The notes under the pieces are model-generated. The model worked only from the letters and a program-made list of their open reading frames with translations. It searched no databases and was not told the origin of the DNA. Of a DNA stretch of 64,000 bases, positions 54,601-60,895 are shown one piece after another. Position numbers and translations under genes: made by a program. This DNA is from CAYVBW01 sp964449995 (GTDB lineage: Bacteria; Patescibacteriota; Microgenomatia; UBA1400; PJMF01), in NCBI GenBank assembly GCA_964449995.1, contig CAYVBW010000001.1, forward strand, positions 1 to 64,000, given 5' to 3'. Position 1 is the stretch's first letter, and every line of letters starts with the position of its first letter.

Positions 54601-54773
54601 TTTAAAATTGTCAGCAAACGATCAAGCCTATTTTCTTGAGGGATCAACTGCTCCATAATCCCAACCCGCTCATTTTGAAAATGAGACCTAACTAGCTCTG
54701 TCAAAATACTATTATTAGCAATGATTAGGGCTGTTGGATCCTGGTAAAAAACTTCCAATTGCGTTGAGGGCAT
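51699..54773 (-). CDS. DUF4012 family membrane protein (1024 aa)
   Basis: An N-terminal part of about 410 residues, with Rossmann-like traits at the start (DPTALIIANNSILTELVRSH) and a disordered Gln/Asn-rich piece (about 310-395), is followed by a membrane helix at about 414-442 and a long extracellular region. The DUF4012 signature is at about 610-770: LLQDDRELRPTGGFVQAIAM, then DVNWDPDFQLTSQKISWF. The last 200 residues are beta-rich. DUF4012 proteins occur in CPR and actinobacteria near surface polysaccharide genes; function is unknown. One helix with a big outer domain suggests a sensor or cell-surface role. Confidence 0.85.
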   Translation of the reverse strand: MPSTQLEVFYQDPTALIIANNSILTELVRSHFQNERVGIMEQLIPQENRLDRLLTILNEQQPYKVVVIINPLEIRDKKSIEFYKKLSDLLDDYKISQVYLFKISSKIDSSSPLFSEWNYQCKNEDELLNYLYINSKHKKLLIAQDSISLEEPLLYPLKNIVEAIPNGYLIDFGLKIYLQLDENFFNTIKKEILRPEKKNFVVRGKSIITSDVCEKIRLMYQSYYSKNLEIIRLNTNSLTRLEKKQDLVRVVAGELPGNFFENLCGVLPNKKLGLDPVLIKELLDNQPQLKTVNFLPQANKTNQVGAEQVIDGGFLNHDLSNNKAVLQEFQAKQDQQSNNRGHFIQKQKDSATNISRGEGGDNANHYKEGDQENFSSLPPNSINNQINKLFTKSRTKQKVQRRSSKAKIIGRIKTKSKRKQVVFIAGACLFLLGIIFFVFLGLLSLSFRQSQQILANNLNLLIEGRSGDFKKTHGLKTKALLLDKFLDIYLIEKSLTLNRINDHVLSLHDEMLSSQQMSVQVFKNFFASKDRDIEGFSMEELLKKKDSVDKSIFEKASLLQAELDNITDNVFENDLQNNLARARFELKDIRSKNSASQQLNPLLMSLLGFEQKQTFYILLQDDRELRPTGGFVQAIAMIQIENGKVLETQFLSTNEVDGRVFGRIAAPAEVASFLGEDSLYFRDVNWDPDFQLTSQKISWFANEALGQPVDGILGVNYGLIRDVLVVIGEIEVDGYTETVDAWNLYNRLELILLEEGDQERAGAFQVGLLKSILNQLGSLSDEQVVQLLETLYSSFKNQQSLIYLNDLGAGAVMDQLNWSGRISHPDCPGGFGESCHVDHSFQVEANIGVNKINPYINQSVSHKIEIQEEQIIHQRQIKFTNKARSSTWPLGSYRFYLRFFVNPEAELEQLLVDGELLTEDKIVSYIDHNRKVYATVLEVGPMESLDLLFYYSVPHELKPGGAYFFYDQLQAGLKQRPTVISLKFPHDWEAKVVSPQAEVNQNQVVITSDVGSSFIIIGFEEHHL

Positions 54774-54910
54774 GGCTTTTTTAGTTAAAAACTAATATCA
54801 ATAACTAGTCAATAGTATAGAGCAGAGAACAAAATCAATTAAGTCTTAATTTTAAGAGTCTTTGGGAATCGGGCAAAAAAATAAAATAAATAGAAAAAAG
54901 AGGAGTGAGG

Positions 54911-54990
54911 AAGGGGGATCTCCCCAAAACCTCCATTCTAATTTGTTCATTCCACCAAACAAGACAGGTTGGTGAATATTTGGTCAGGAC
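54911..54990 (+). repeat. Dispersed intergenic repeat, copy E (right half)
   Basis: aagggggatctccccaaaac, then ctccattctaatttgttcat and a tattggtcag-like end correspond to the right part of copy B (gggggaatccccctagaacc and following). The left half is missing. It lies between the DUF4012 gene and the RNase H-like gene. Confidence 0.6.
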
Positions 54991-55010
54991 AAAACTTAAG
55001 TCTTTAGCCT

Positions 55011-55448
55011 CTATGTGCCTAAGTCAATTACCTGAGTAGCTAACCAATCTGCTTCTTGGTTCAAAGATCTCTCCACGTGTAAAAATTTAAAAGGCATATC
55101 GAGCGTCTTTAAAGAGCTGCGGACTTTCTCTGCCAGCTTCAACATTCTGGATTCTTTAATCTTCCACTCTCCATTCATTTGTTTAACAACCAACATAGAA
55201 TCCATTTTAAAAACAACCTCACAACTTCCTAACTCGTCATTTTTGGCGTTTCTTTTTTTAAACTGAAGCAGGAACCTAACAGCTGCCAAAAGAGCCAAAT
55301 ACTCAGCTTCATTGTTTGTTTTGTTTCCCAAAAATATGGAGATAAATTGAGGCTCGCCCAATCCAGAAACATGAACTCCAGCACCAGATGGACCCGGATT
55401 TCCCCTTGAAGCTCCATCTGTATGAATAATGATTTTATTATTGCTCAT
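55011..55448 (-). CDS. RNase H-like protein (RVT_3 type)
   Basis: 145 residues from the ATG at 55448; a TTG at 55478 would overlap the jag gene. The RNase H fold is plain: IIHTDGASRGNPGPSGAGVH with the first catalytic Asp, NNEAEYLALLAAVRFLL with the Glu, VVFKMDSMLVVKQMNGEWKI with the second Asp, and HVERSLNQEADWLA with the last Asp. This short form is common in Gram-positive bacteria, CPR and archaea and usually cleaves RNA in hybrids. It is the last gene of the origin cluster. Confidence 0.9.
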   Translation of the reverse strand: MSNNKIIIHTDGASRGNPGPSGAGVHVSGLGEPQFISIFLGNKTNNEAEYLALLAAVRFLLQFKKRNAKNDELGSCEVVFKMDSMLVVKQMNGEWKIKESRMLKLAEKVRSSLKTLDMPFKFLHVERSLNQEADWLATQVIDLGT

Positions 55449-55467
55449 TTTAAAGTTGCTACACGTT

Positions 55468-55980
55468 TTACTGCTCAAAATCCTCCCTCTTATCAGATCT
55501 TTGTTTCAGCTCGCCGGGAACATCTTTAGCAAAACAAATAGTTAGCCATCGCTGCAAACCGACTGTCGTGGAATAAGTAGCAAGGCTTGACAACTCCTTG
55601 TCTTGACTAACCGTTGAATGGACTAGATACCTCTCATATGAGTTTAGCCGTCTATAAACCTTTTCTTGTTTGGTGTTTAAAACCTGTAGAGCTGCCTTTT
55701 TTATATCCTCAACAAACTGCTTTTCTTTTTCTTCGAGTTGATTATTTATGTCAAGAATTACTTTTTTTTCATCTTCTTTTTTATTGAAGGTAATTCTAAT
55801 TAAGTGCTGAAGTGACTGAATTCCTTGCCCCTGCGACCCTATTAAACAATTTGCAATGTCTTTAGGAACAACTAAATTAACTCTAGTTCTTTGTTCCTGG
55901 TCCTCTAAATTAATTTCAACTTGACTCTCGTCATATCCTAAAAATTTAAAGGTTTTAACTAAATATTCCTGAATTGTCAT
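55468..55980 (-). CDS. jag: Jag/KhpB RNA-binding protein (KH and R3H)
   Basis: A 170-residue protein with an N-terminal Jag-like start (QEYLVKTFKFLGYDESQVEI), a KH domain at about 40-95 (VVPKDIANCLIGSQGQGIQSLQHL) and a degenerate R3H domain at about 105-160 (RLNSYERYLVHSTVSQDKEL, then SLATYSTTVGLQRWLTI). KhpB works with KhpA in RNA binding and control of cell division in Firmicutes. The gene lies right after yidC with a 4-nt overlap, as in most bacteria. The R3H signature is partly worn. Confidence 0.88.
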   Translation of the reverse strand: MTIQEYLVKTFKFLGYDESQVEINLEDQEQRTRVNLVVPKDIANCLIGSQGQGIQSLQHLIRITFNKKEDEKKVILDINNQLEEKEKQFVEDIKKAALQVLNTKQEKVYRRLNSYERYLVHSTVSQDKELSSLATYSTTVGLQRWLTICFAKDVPGELKQRSDKREDFEQ

Positions 55981-56726
55981 ATACCTAATTTTAATTTAGC
56001 TCTTTTTAAATATAAAGAAATTCCACCCCATCCAGAAACGAAATATTGCTGAACTATCCCAAAAAGGTTTGCAACCACCCAATAAACTGCAAGCCCTGAT
56101 GGAAAACGAGAAGCAATAAAACCTGTCATAAGTGGCATGATATAAATCATTTGCTGCTGCATGTTTTTTGCCATATCAGCCATTTCCTCTTCTTTTACAT
56201 TTTCTTGTTGTATTTTTTTGCTTTTAGCTTTATTTGGTACTATATCTCTCACCTCAGATCCAGGAGATATCATGAGAGACATAAGAAGTTGAGAGACTCC
56301 TGCCAAAACCGGAAGGACAAAGGTGCTGTCGGGCACTGTTAAATCTAACCATAAAAATTCAGTGCTTATAACCACTCCATCTATAACTCCATTTTCTAAA
56401 AAAGAGTTAAGTGAGCGATATAATCCTATTAGAATCACAACCATAACAATTTGAGGTAAACAACCCGAAAGAGGGTTGATATTATATTTTTGATAAAGCT
56501 CCGCCTGTGCTTTTTTTAATTCTTTGGGATTATTTTTGAATTTCTTTTTTAACTTATCAATTTCTGGCCTAACCTTTTCCATTTTTTCCCTCGCCTTCAA
56601 GCTGGGCAAAGAGAAGGGGAGTAACAATGCTCTGATTAATAAAGTCATAACAACGATAGATACCCCCAAGTTCCCAAATACAGAATATAGAGATGACAAG
56701 AGTATTGTAAAAAAATTTTCTAGCAT
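55977..56726 (-). CDS. yidC: Membrane protein insertase YidC/Oxa1
   Basis: A 249-residue insertase of the short Oxa1/Gram-positive type without the large periplasmic domain. The helices are at about 18-38, 90-112, 130-150, 190-208 and 212-232. The conserved groove Arg lies in LLIRALLLPFSLPSLK and the coiled cytoplasmic loop in KVRPEIDKLKKKFKNNPKEL; CLPQIVMVVILIGLYRSL and FPSGLAVYWVVANLFGIVQQ are typical. It carries a charged, Lys/Glu-rich cytoplasmic loop at about 165-185. It belongs to the rpmH-rnpA-yidD-yidC-jag cluster. Confidence 0.95.
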   Translation of the reverse strand: MLENFFTILLSSLYSVFGNLGVSIVVMTLLIRALLLPFSLPSLKAREKMEKVRPEIDKLKKKFKNNPKELKKAQAELYQKYNINPLSGCLPQIVMVVILIGLYRSLNSFLENGVIDGVVISTEFLWLDLTVPDSTFVLPVLAGVSQLLMSLMISPGSEVRDIVPNKAKSKKIQQENVKEEEMADMAKNMQQQMIYIMPLMTGFIASRFPSGLAVYWVVANLFGIVQQYFVSGWGGISLYLKRAKLKLGI

Positions 56727-56757
56727 TGGTTGCGAGTCTTTAAAAAAACTACACTAG

Positions 56758-56943
56758 TTAATAACACTTTAATATTCTTTTAATCCCTTTTACACCCCCT
56801 TTTAAAAACCCGCTCTGTCTTATTTCTTCCGTAGTATACTGACTACAAGAAGGGGAGTGTTTACAGTAAGTAGTAAAGCCAAATACCGAAACAAACAAGC
56901 TGTGTTTAAAAATCCTAGCTAAATCATAAATTTTTTTGATCAT
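56758..56943 (-). CDS. yidD: Membrane insertion efficiency factor YidD
   Basis: A 61-residue protein with the YidD pattern: LFVSVFGFTTYCKHSPSCSQ, YTTEEIRQSGFLKGGVKGIK and a final RILKCY. The Cys residues (C..SPSC) are the hallmark of the family. It is slightly shorter than average (about 70-85). It lies between rnpA and yidC on the same strand, which is the conserved place. Confidence 0.9.
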   Translation of the reverse strand: MIKKIYDLARIFKHSLFVSVFGFTTYCKHSPSCSQYTTEEIRQSGFLKGGVKGIKRILKCY

Positions 56944-56998
56944 TTTTTATGTTCTTAGTTTTTTTTAATTGTGAAGTGTGTTGTCTAAGTGTTTAAAT

Positions 56999-57334
56999 CT
57001 ACTTAGTGTTTAAAAGGCTATCTAGTTGAGTGATAAAGTCAAACTCTTCTTTTTTATCTAATACAAATTCTTTTTTTTTAACCAGCACAAGCAGGTCTGC
57101 TGGTCGTCTCGATATATTATGTCCTCTAATTAAATTAAAGATATCTCTCCTTATTTTATTTCTATAAACAGCTGACTTAACTGCCTTTGTAGGAACTACA
57201 ACCGCCGCCTTAAAAATTTTTTTGTTTTTTTTGTTGTAGTAAATATCTAGACCATTGGTAAAATTGGTTTTATATTTAAAAATTTCTCGACCTAGCTTTG
57301 TTTTTAAATTAAGCCTATTTTTTTTAGGCAACAT
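56999..57334 (-). CDS. rnpA: Ribonuclease P protein component
   Basis: A 111-residue basic protein that assists RNase P RNA in tRNA 5' processing. It starts MLPKKNRLNLKTKLGREIFK, and the RNR-type motif is KSAVYRNKIRRDIFNLIRGH with AVVVPTKAVKSAV before it. The end (DLLVLVKKKEFVLDKKEEFD) is typical. It lies 4 nt after rpmH, the usual tight arrangement. The central ISKKVGKAV of the family is rewritten as VPTKAVKSA. Confidence 0.9.
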   Translation of the reverse strand: MLPKKNRLNLKTKLGREIFKYKTNFTNGLDIYYNKKNKKIFKAAVVVPTKAVKSAVYRNKIRRDIFNLIRGHNISRRPADLLVLVKKKEFVLDKKEEFDFITQLDSLLNTK

Positions 57335-57338
57335 TTTA

Positions 57339-57491
57339 TTATTTATATCTTCTATTACTAGCTTTGCTCAATTTTTCCCTTTTTTTAGCTCTTCTTCTTA
57401 CTAAAATGGAAAATTTTTTTGCCTGTCTGGTTAAAAACCCGTGTTTTCTTGATCTTTTTTTTGATTTTGGTTGATATGTTCTTTTGGGCAT
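57339..57491 (-). CDS. rpmH: 50S ribosomal protein L34
   Basis: A 50-residue, very basic protein: MPKRTYQPKSKKRSRKHGFL, then TRQAKKFSILVRRRAKKREK and a tail ending in NRRYK. The usual KRTYQPS...R.HGFR.RM start is kept in modified form; the middle of the family (MKTKNGRKVL..RR.KGRK.L) is diverged (QAKKFSILVRRRAKKREK). It has the expected length for L34 (44-50). It is the first gene of the rpmH-rnpA-yidD-yidC-jag series and lies 4 nt before rnpA. Confidence 0.94.
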   Translation of the reverse strand: MPKRTYQPKSKKRSRKHGFLTRQAKKFSILVRRRAKKREKLSKASNRRYK

Positions 57492-57669
57492 CTCTTCCTT
57501 GATTCTCTTTTAAATTATTAATACTAATTATCTTTTTTATATTTTAAATTTTTAAGAAGTTTTGAATTATAACCAATTTGCTTATTTTGAACCAGGGTTA
57601 TTTTGTTGTTTTTCAAAAAAAAACTCAACCACAATTATTGAAACTTTACTAAACAAGTTTAATGTCGCT

Positions 57670-58788
57670 TTAATTATTTACTCTAAAAGGCATGACAATA
57701 TAAGTAAAATTATCTTTATTTTTTATGTTAAAAGAAGCTGGTTTTAACTGCTCATTCATGCAAAACACAACCTCTTTAGGATTGGTGTTATTTAAAAAAT
57801 CTAATAAATAGCGAATATCAAAAGCAATTTCCTTATCCAACTCATCATCCATCTGTGAAAGCGTTAAAATTTCTCCGCTGTATTCTCCGTATGATGGTGA
57901 ATTGGAAGAGATTAGTAGTTTATTTTCCCTAAGTTCAAATTTAACAATATTAGACGATTCTCTAGCTAAAATAAAAGCCCTTTGCAGCTCTTCTTTGAGA
58001 ATTTCTCCGTCAATTTCGACTTGTGTTTCAAAATTTTCGGGAATTATTTTTTTATAAGGTGGATACTCTCCTTCAATCAATCTAACGAATATTTCATTTT
58101 GATCAACCTCTATTTTGATCTGCTTTAACTCCTCATCCACCTGTATTTTGATTACGTCCACATCACTCTGATCTACAATTCTACAAACTTCTTCAAAAGA
58201 TTTTATTGGAATCAATAGCCTTTTTTTTACTTGAGATTCTAGATGTGGATATTTTAAAACCGATAACCTAAACCCATCCGTTGTAGCAACTTCTAAACCG
58301 CTTTTATTAAAATCAAACATAATTGTGGTGAGAATTGGCCTGACTTGATCCAAACTAGCCGCATATCCAGTCATTTCCAGCACTTCTTTTAAAACACTTG
58401 TTGGAATTTCAATTTTGGGACCTGAAACTTTTGGAAATTCGGGATATTCCGATGGCTCTTGAGCTGGTATTTTAACCCTACTACTACCAGACTCTAACTC
58501 TATTGCCTCTTTTTTTATGTTTATAAATACTTCTTCATCGCTAAAAGAGTTAATCAAATCTTTCAACATTAATCCAGGAATTACTAGAGAGGCTTTGTGT
58601 TTATTATTTTTGAGTTCAGACTTTGTTTTTATACCTAAATATAAGTCTGTGGCGGCTAAAGTTAAATTATTTTTGTCAACATTAATTAGAACAGAGCTTA
58701 AAATGGGTAGCTGAGGATTACTAGGAATAGATTTCTGAACATTTTTGATAGCTTTTTTTAAACTTAAAAGATTAAACTCTATTTTCAT
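57670..58788 (-). CDS. dnaN: DNA polymerase III beta sliding clamp
   Basis: A 372-residue sliding clamp with three repeated domains (about 1-120, 128-245, 246-372). Recognisable parts: the N terminus MKIEFNLLSLKKAIKNVQKS, LPILSSVLINVDKNNLTLAA TDL-type strand, SLDQVRPILTTIMFDFN in domain 2, ATDGFRLSVLKYP and the C-terminal KPASFNIKNKDNFTYIVMPF. It is encoded in the same direction as dnaA, separated from it by the origin region. Normal length. Confidence 0.96.
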   Translation of the reverse strand: MKIEFNLLSLKKAIKNVQKSIPSNPQLPILSSVLINVDKNNLTLAATDLYLGIKTKSELKNNKHKASLVIPGLMLKDLINSFSDEEVFINIKKEAIELESGSSRVKIPAQEPSEYPEFPKVSGPKIEIPTSVLKEVLEMTGYAASLDQVRPILTTIMFDFNKSGLEVATTDGFRLSVLKYPHLESQVKKRLLIPIKSFEEVCRIVDQSDVDVIKIQVDEELKQIKIEVDQNEIFVRLIEGEYPPYKKIIPENFETQVEIDGEILKEELQRAFILARESSNIVKFELRENKLLISSNSPSYGEYSGEILTLSQMDDELDKEIAFDIRYLLDFLNNTNPKEVVFCMNEQLKPASFNIKNKDNFTYIVMPFRVNN

Positions 58789-58894
58789 AATTCATTTATA
58801 ACTATATGTAATTTATTTGATGAGTTTGTTTAGTATAGCTTATTTATTTTTTTTATTATTAACAATCTGTTTTTAGTTTATATTTAAATTTAAG

Positions 58895-58912
58895 TAGTAA
58901 TAGTAGTAATAG
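58895..58912 (+). promoter_or_regulatory. DnaA-trio element next to a DnaA box
   Basis: Six successive triplets TAG-TAA-TAG-TAG-TAA-TAG are followed by GGTA and then TGTGGAAAG, which differs from TGTGGATAA at two places. The order trio, G-rich spacer, box is as described for B. subtilis. Confidence 0.75.
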
Positions 58913-59094
58913 GGTATGTGGAAAGGTGTATAAAATCGAATCTTTCTCAAGCAGTTGATTTATTTTGCATGTGATTAATTAGTCTTAAGTTGTTAGTAAT
59001 GCTGTACATAATTCCTTAATTAAAGAGAGGATAAGTTTATAAAATTAACATTTAGAAATATTTTTAAAGATTTTATCCATATCTTTTTAACACA

Positions 59095-59116
59095 CTTTTC
59101 CACTTTTGTGGAAAAG
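59095..59116. promoter_or_regulatory. Inverted DnaA boxes next to dnaA
   Basis: cttttccac and gtggaaaag are exact reverse complements around a 4-nt centre. Each half resembles a DnaA box (TTTTCCACA, one mismatch). They lie 16 nt after the dnaA stop. A third box-like TTATCCATA lies upstream at 59073. Confidence 0.6.
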
Positions 59117-59131
59117 TTAGAATTAAGAGTC

Positions 59132-60664
59132 TCAACTTGATAACTTTAAGAGTTCTGACTTTATTTGATTGTAATCCTGATATACAAGCTCATCTTCTTC
59201 AAGTAATTCCTTAATTTTTTTTCTAGCGTGCATTACAGAGGTATGATCTCTGTTGGAGAACCACCTACCAATTTCTACGTAAGATAAATTTAAATTTTCT
59301 TTTAATAAAAACATTGCTAAATGTCTGGGGTAGACAACTTCTTTATGTCTCGCTTTCCCTTTTATTTCTGATTGTTTTATTTCAAAATGATCGCAGATTT
59401 TTTTAATAACCCTTTGGGGTTTGAGTCTAATTTTGTTATTTTTATGATTTAGTTTTTCTTTTGAGATAATATTACTAATAAGCTCTTCGCTAATCTCTCT
59501 ATCTTTGAGCTCCACCTCAGACCTTATTTTGGAAATCACTCCTTCAATTTTTCTAGCACCATCAACACTTTGAGCAATCATTTCAGCTAACTTTATAGGT
59601 AGTGCAAGGTTTGATGCTCTGGATTTTATTAATACTATCGCTGTTTTAAGTTCTAAGGAGGGCTGTTGAATATCTATCATTAATCCCGCCTCAAATCTGG
59701 ATTTTAATCTATCCTCCATTAAATTTATAGCGCTTGGAGGTCTATCAGAAGTGAGTATGATTTGAGACGAATATTTGGTAAGGGAGTTGAAGGTGTGAAA
59801 AAATTCCTCTTGGACAGCGTTTTTCCCAGCAATAAATTGAACATCGTCAATCAAGAGCACCTGAGCGCTTCTAAATTTTTTTTTGAACTTAATTGCTTTT
59901 TTATTACGAATTGCATCAATAATTTCATTAGTGAATTCCTCGCCCGTACAATAAATTATGTTTTTTTGAGGATTTTGGGTGAGAATAAAATTACCAATAG
60001 CATGCATCAGGTGAGTTTTACCAACACCAACCCCTCCATAGAAAAACAAAGGGTTGTATGCCTCTCCAGGTTTTTTGGCGACAGCAGTGGCTGCTGCATG
60101 AGCCATTTCGTTACTACCAGATACAGCAAAGGTTTTAAAAGTATAGTCTAGTCTTAGTCCAGCTCTTCTAATTGCGTTAAGAGTTCTATCTTGCTGGGTG
60201 GCTTCAATGTTGTGTTCTGAAAAAAGCTCCTCAACCCGAATGGAACCAACTGAGTCGTTTTGGCTATCGTTGAATGAGTCGTTGTTGGTAAAAAATCCGC
60301 TGATTTTTTGCAACCCCCCATTGGAGCCTTTTTTTTGCTTTTTAAAATCATTTTGTTTTTGTTGAGCGGCTATTTCAGAGGGATCTAAAATTTTAAATTC
60401 TAACACTACTTTTTTGTGAATGGCTCCCTCTATTGCTAGTTTGAGTTGTGTGTAAAGATTCTTTTTTAAATTGGTGGCATGAAAAGCGCTGGGTGTGGAA
60501 ATTGTACAAATCGCTTTAGTGGATCCATTAATCTCTATTTTAGTTAAGGGATTAGATAACACCCAGGTGTTAAATGCTGCGGGAGAAAGCTGAAGCTTGA
60601 GTTCTTTTTTTGCTTTGTCCCATATTGACCTAACTTCTTCTGGATTAAGATTTTGGGTATCCAT
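59132..60664 (-). CDS. dnaA: Chromosomal replication initiator DnaA
   Basis: A 510-residue initiator. Domain I is at about 10-85 (WDKAKKELKLQLSPAAFNTW), a polar linker at about 95-165, AAA+ domain III at about 170-390 with Walker A GGVGVGKTHLMHAIGN (about 210-225), Walker B VLLIDDVQFIAGK and sensor ILTSDRPPSAI, and the DNA-binding domain IV at about 400-510 with PRHLAMFLLKENLNLSYVEI, GRWFSNRDHTSVMHARKKI. It binds the boxes just downstream. The linker is longer and more Asn/Ser-rich than average. dnaA reads towards dnaN. Confidence 0.97.
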   Translation of the reverse strand: MDTQNLNPEEVRSIWDKAKKELKLQLSPAAFNTWVLSNPLTKIEINGSTKAICTISTPSAFHATNLKKNLYTQLKLAIEGAIHKKVVLEFKILDPSEIAAQQKQNDFKKQKKGSNGGLQKISGFFTNNDSFNDSQNDSVGSIRVEELFSEHNIEATQQDRTLNAIRRAGLRLDYTFKTFAVSGSNEMAHAAATAVAKKPGEAYNPLFFYGGVGVGKTHLMHAIGNFILTQNPQKNIIYCTGEEFTNEIIDAIRNKKAIKFKKKFRSAQVLLIDDVQFIAGKNAVQEEFFHTFNSLTKYSSQIILTSDRPPSAINLMEDRLKSRFEAGLMIDIQQPSLELKTAIVLIKSRASNLALPIKLAEMIAQSVDGARKIEGVISKIRSEVELKDREISEELISNIISKEKLNHKNNKIRLKPQRVIKKICDHFEIKQSEIKGKARHKEVVYPRHLAMFLLKENLNLSYVEIGRWFSNRDHTSVMHARKKIKELLEEDELVYQDYNQIKSELLKLSS

Positions 60665-60895
60665 ATGTTGCTGACTTTATAAAAAATACATAGTTAGATT
60701 GGAGTTTTAAAAACGTCCAATGACTGTTCTGCTCAAAATTGGCAGGATTTAAGGTTATGTGGGCAGGAAGTTGACTAGCTAAATTAAGATTTAACTAACC
60801 CGATTTGTGGGTTAACAACATTCATATTTATATACATAGTTTTCCACAATGAAAAGAGGCAGTTTTTTAATAGTCTGGCCAGCTTTTTGAGTCAA
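60665..60895. promoter_or_regulatory. Upstream region of dnaA with DnaA-box-like sites
   Basis: A 231-nt spacer between the VirB4-like gene end and dnaA. It contains TTTTCCACA (60840-60848) and a TAACCC-n7-GGGTTA inverted repeat (about 60795-60813) whose right half includes TGTGGGTTA. These suggest DnaA autoregulation and a secondary box cluster. No clear -35/-10 was seen. Confidence 0.5.

Larger units (their letters stand above)
58789..59131. other. Replication origin (oriC) between dnaA and dnaN
   Basis: A 343-nt gene-free, AT-rich region between dnaA and dnaN, the classical oriC location. It holds an AT-rich tract (58800-58893, T-rich runs), a TAG/TAA triplet run (58895-58912), a DnaA-box-like TGTGGAAAG (58917-58925), TTATCCATA (59073-59081) and an inverted pair TTTTCCACT / TGTGGAAAA (59096-59115). 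Order and orientation match the DnaA-trio model of bacterial unwinding elements. Confidence 0.85.

Noticed and set aside
59095..59116. Palindrome after dnaA as a transcription terminator
   Set aside because: It lacks a T tract on either side and its halves read as DnaA boxes, so an origin role is favoured.
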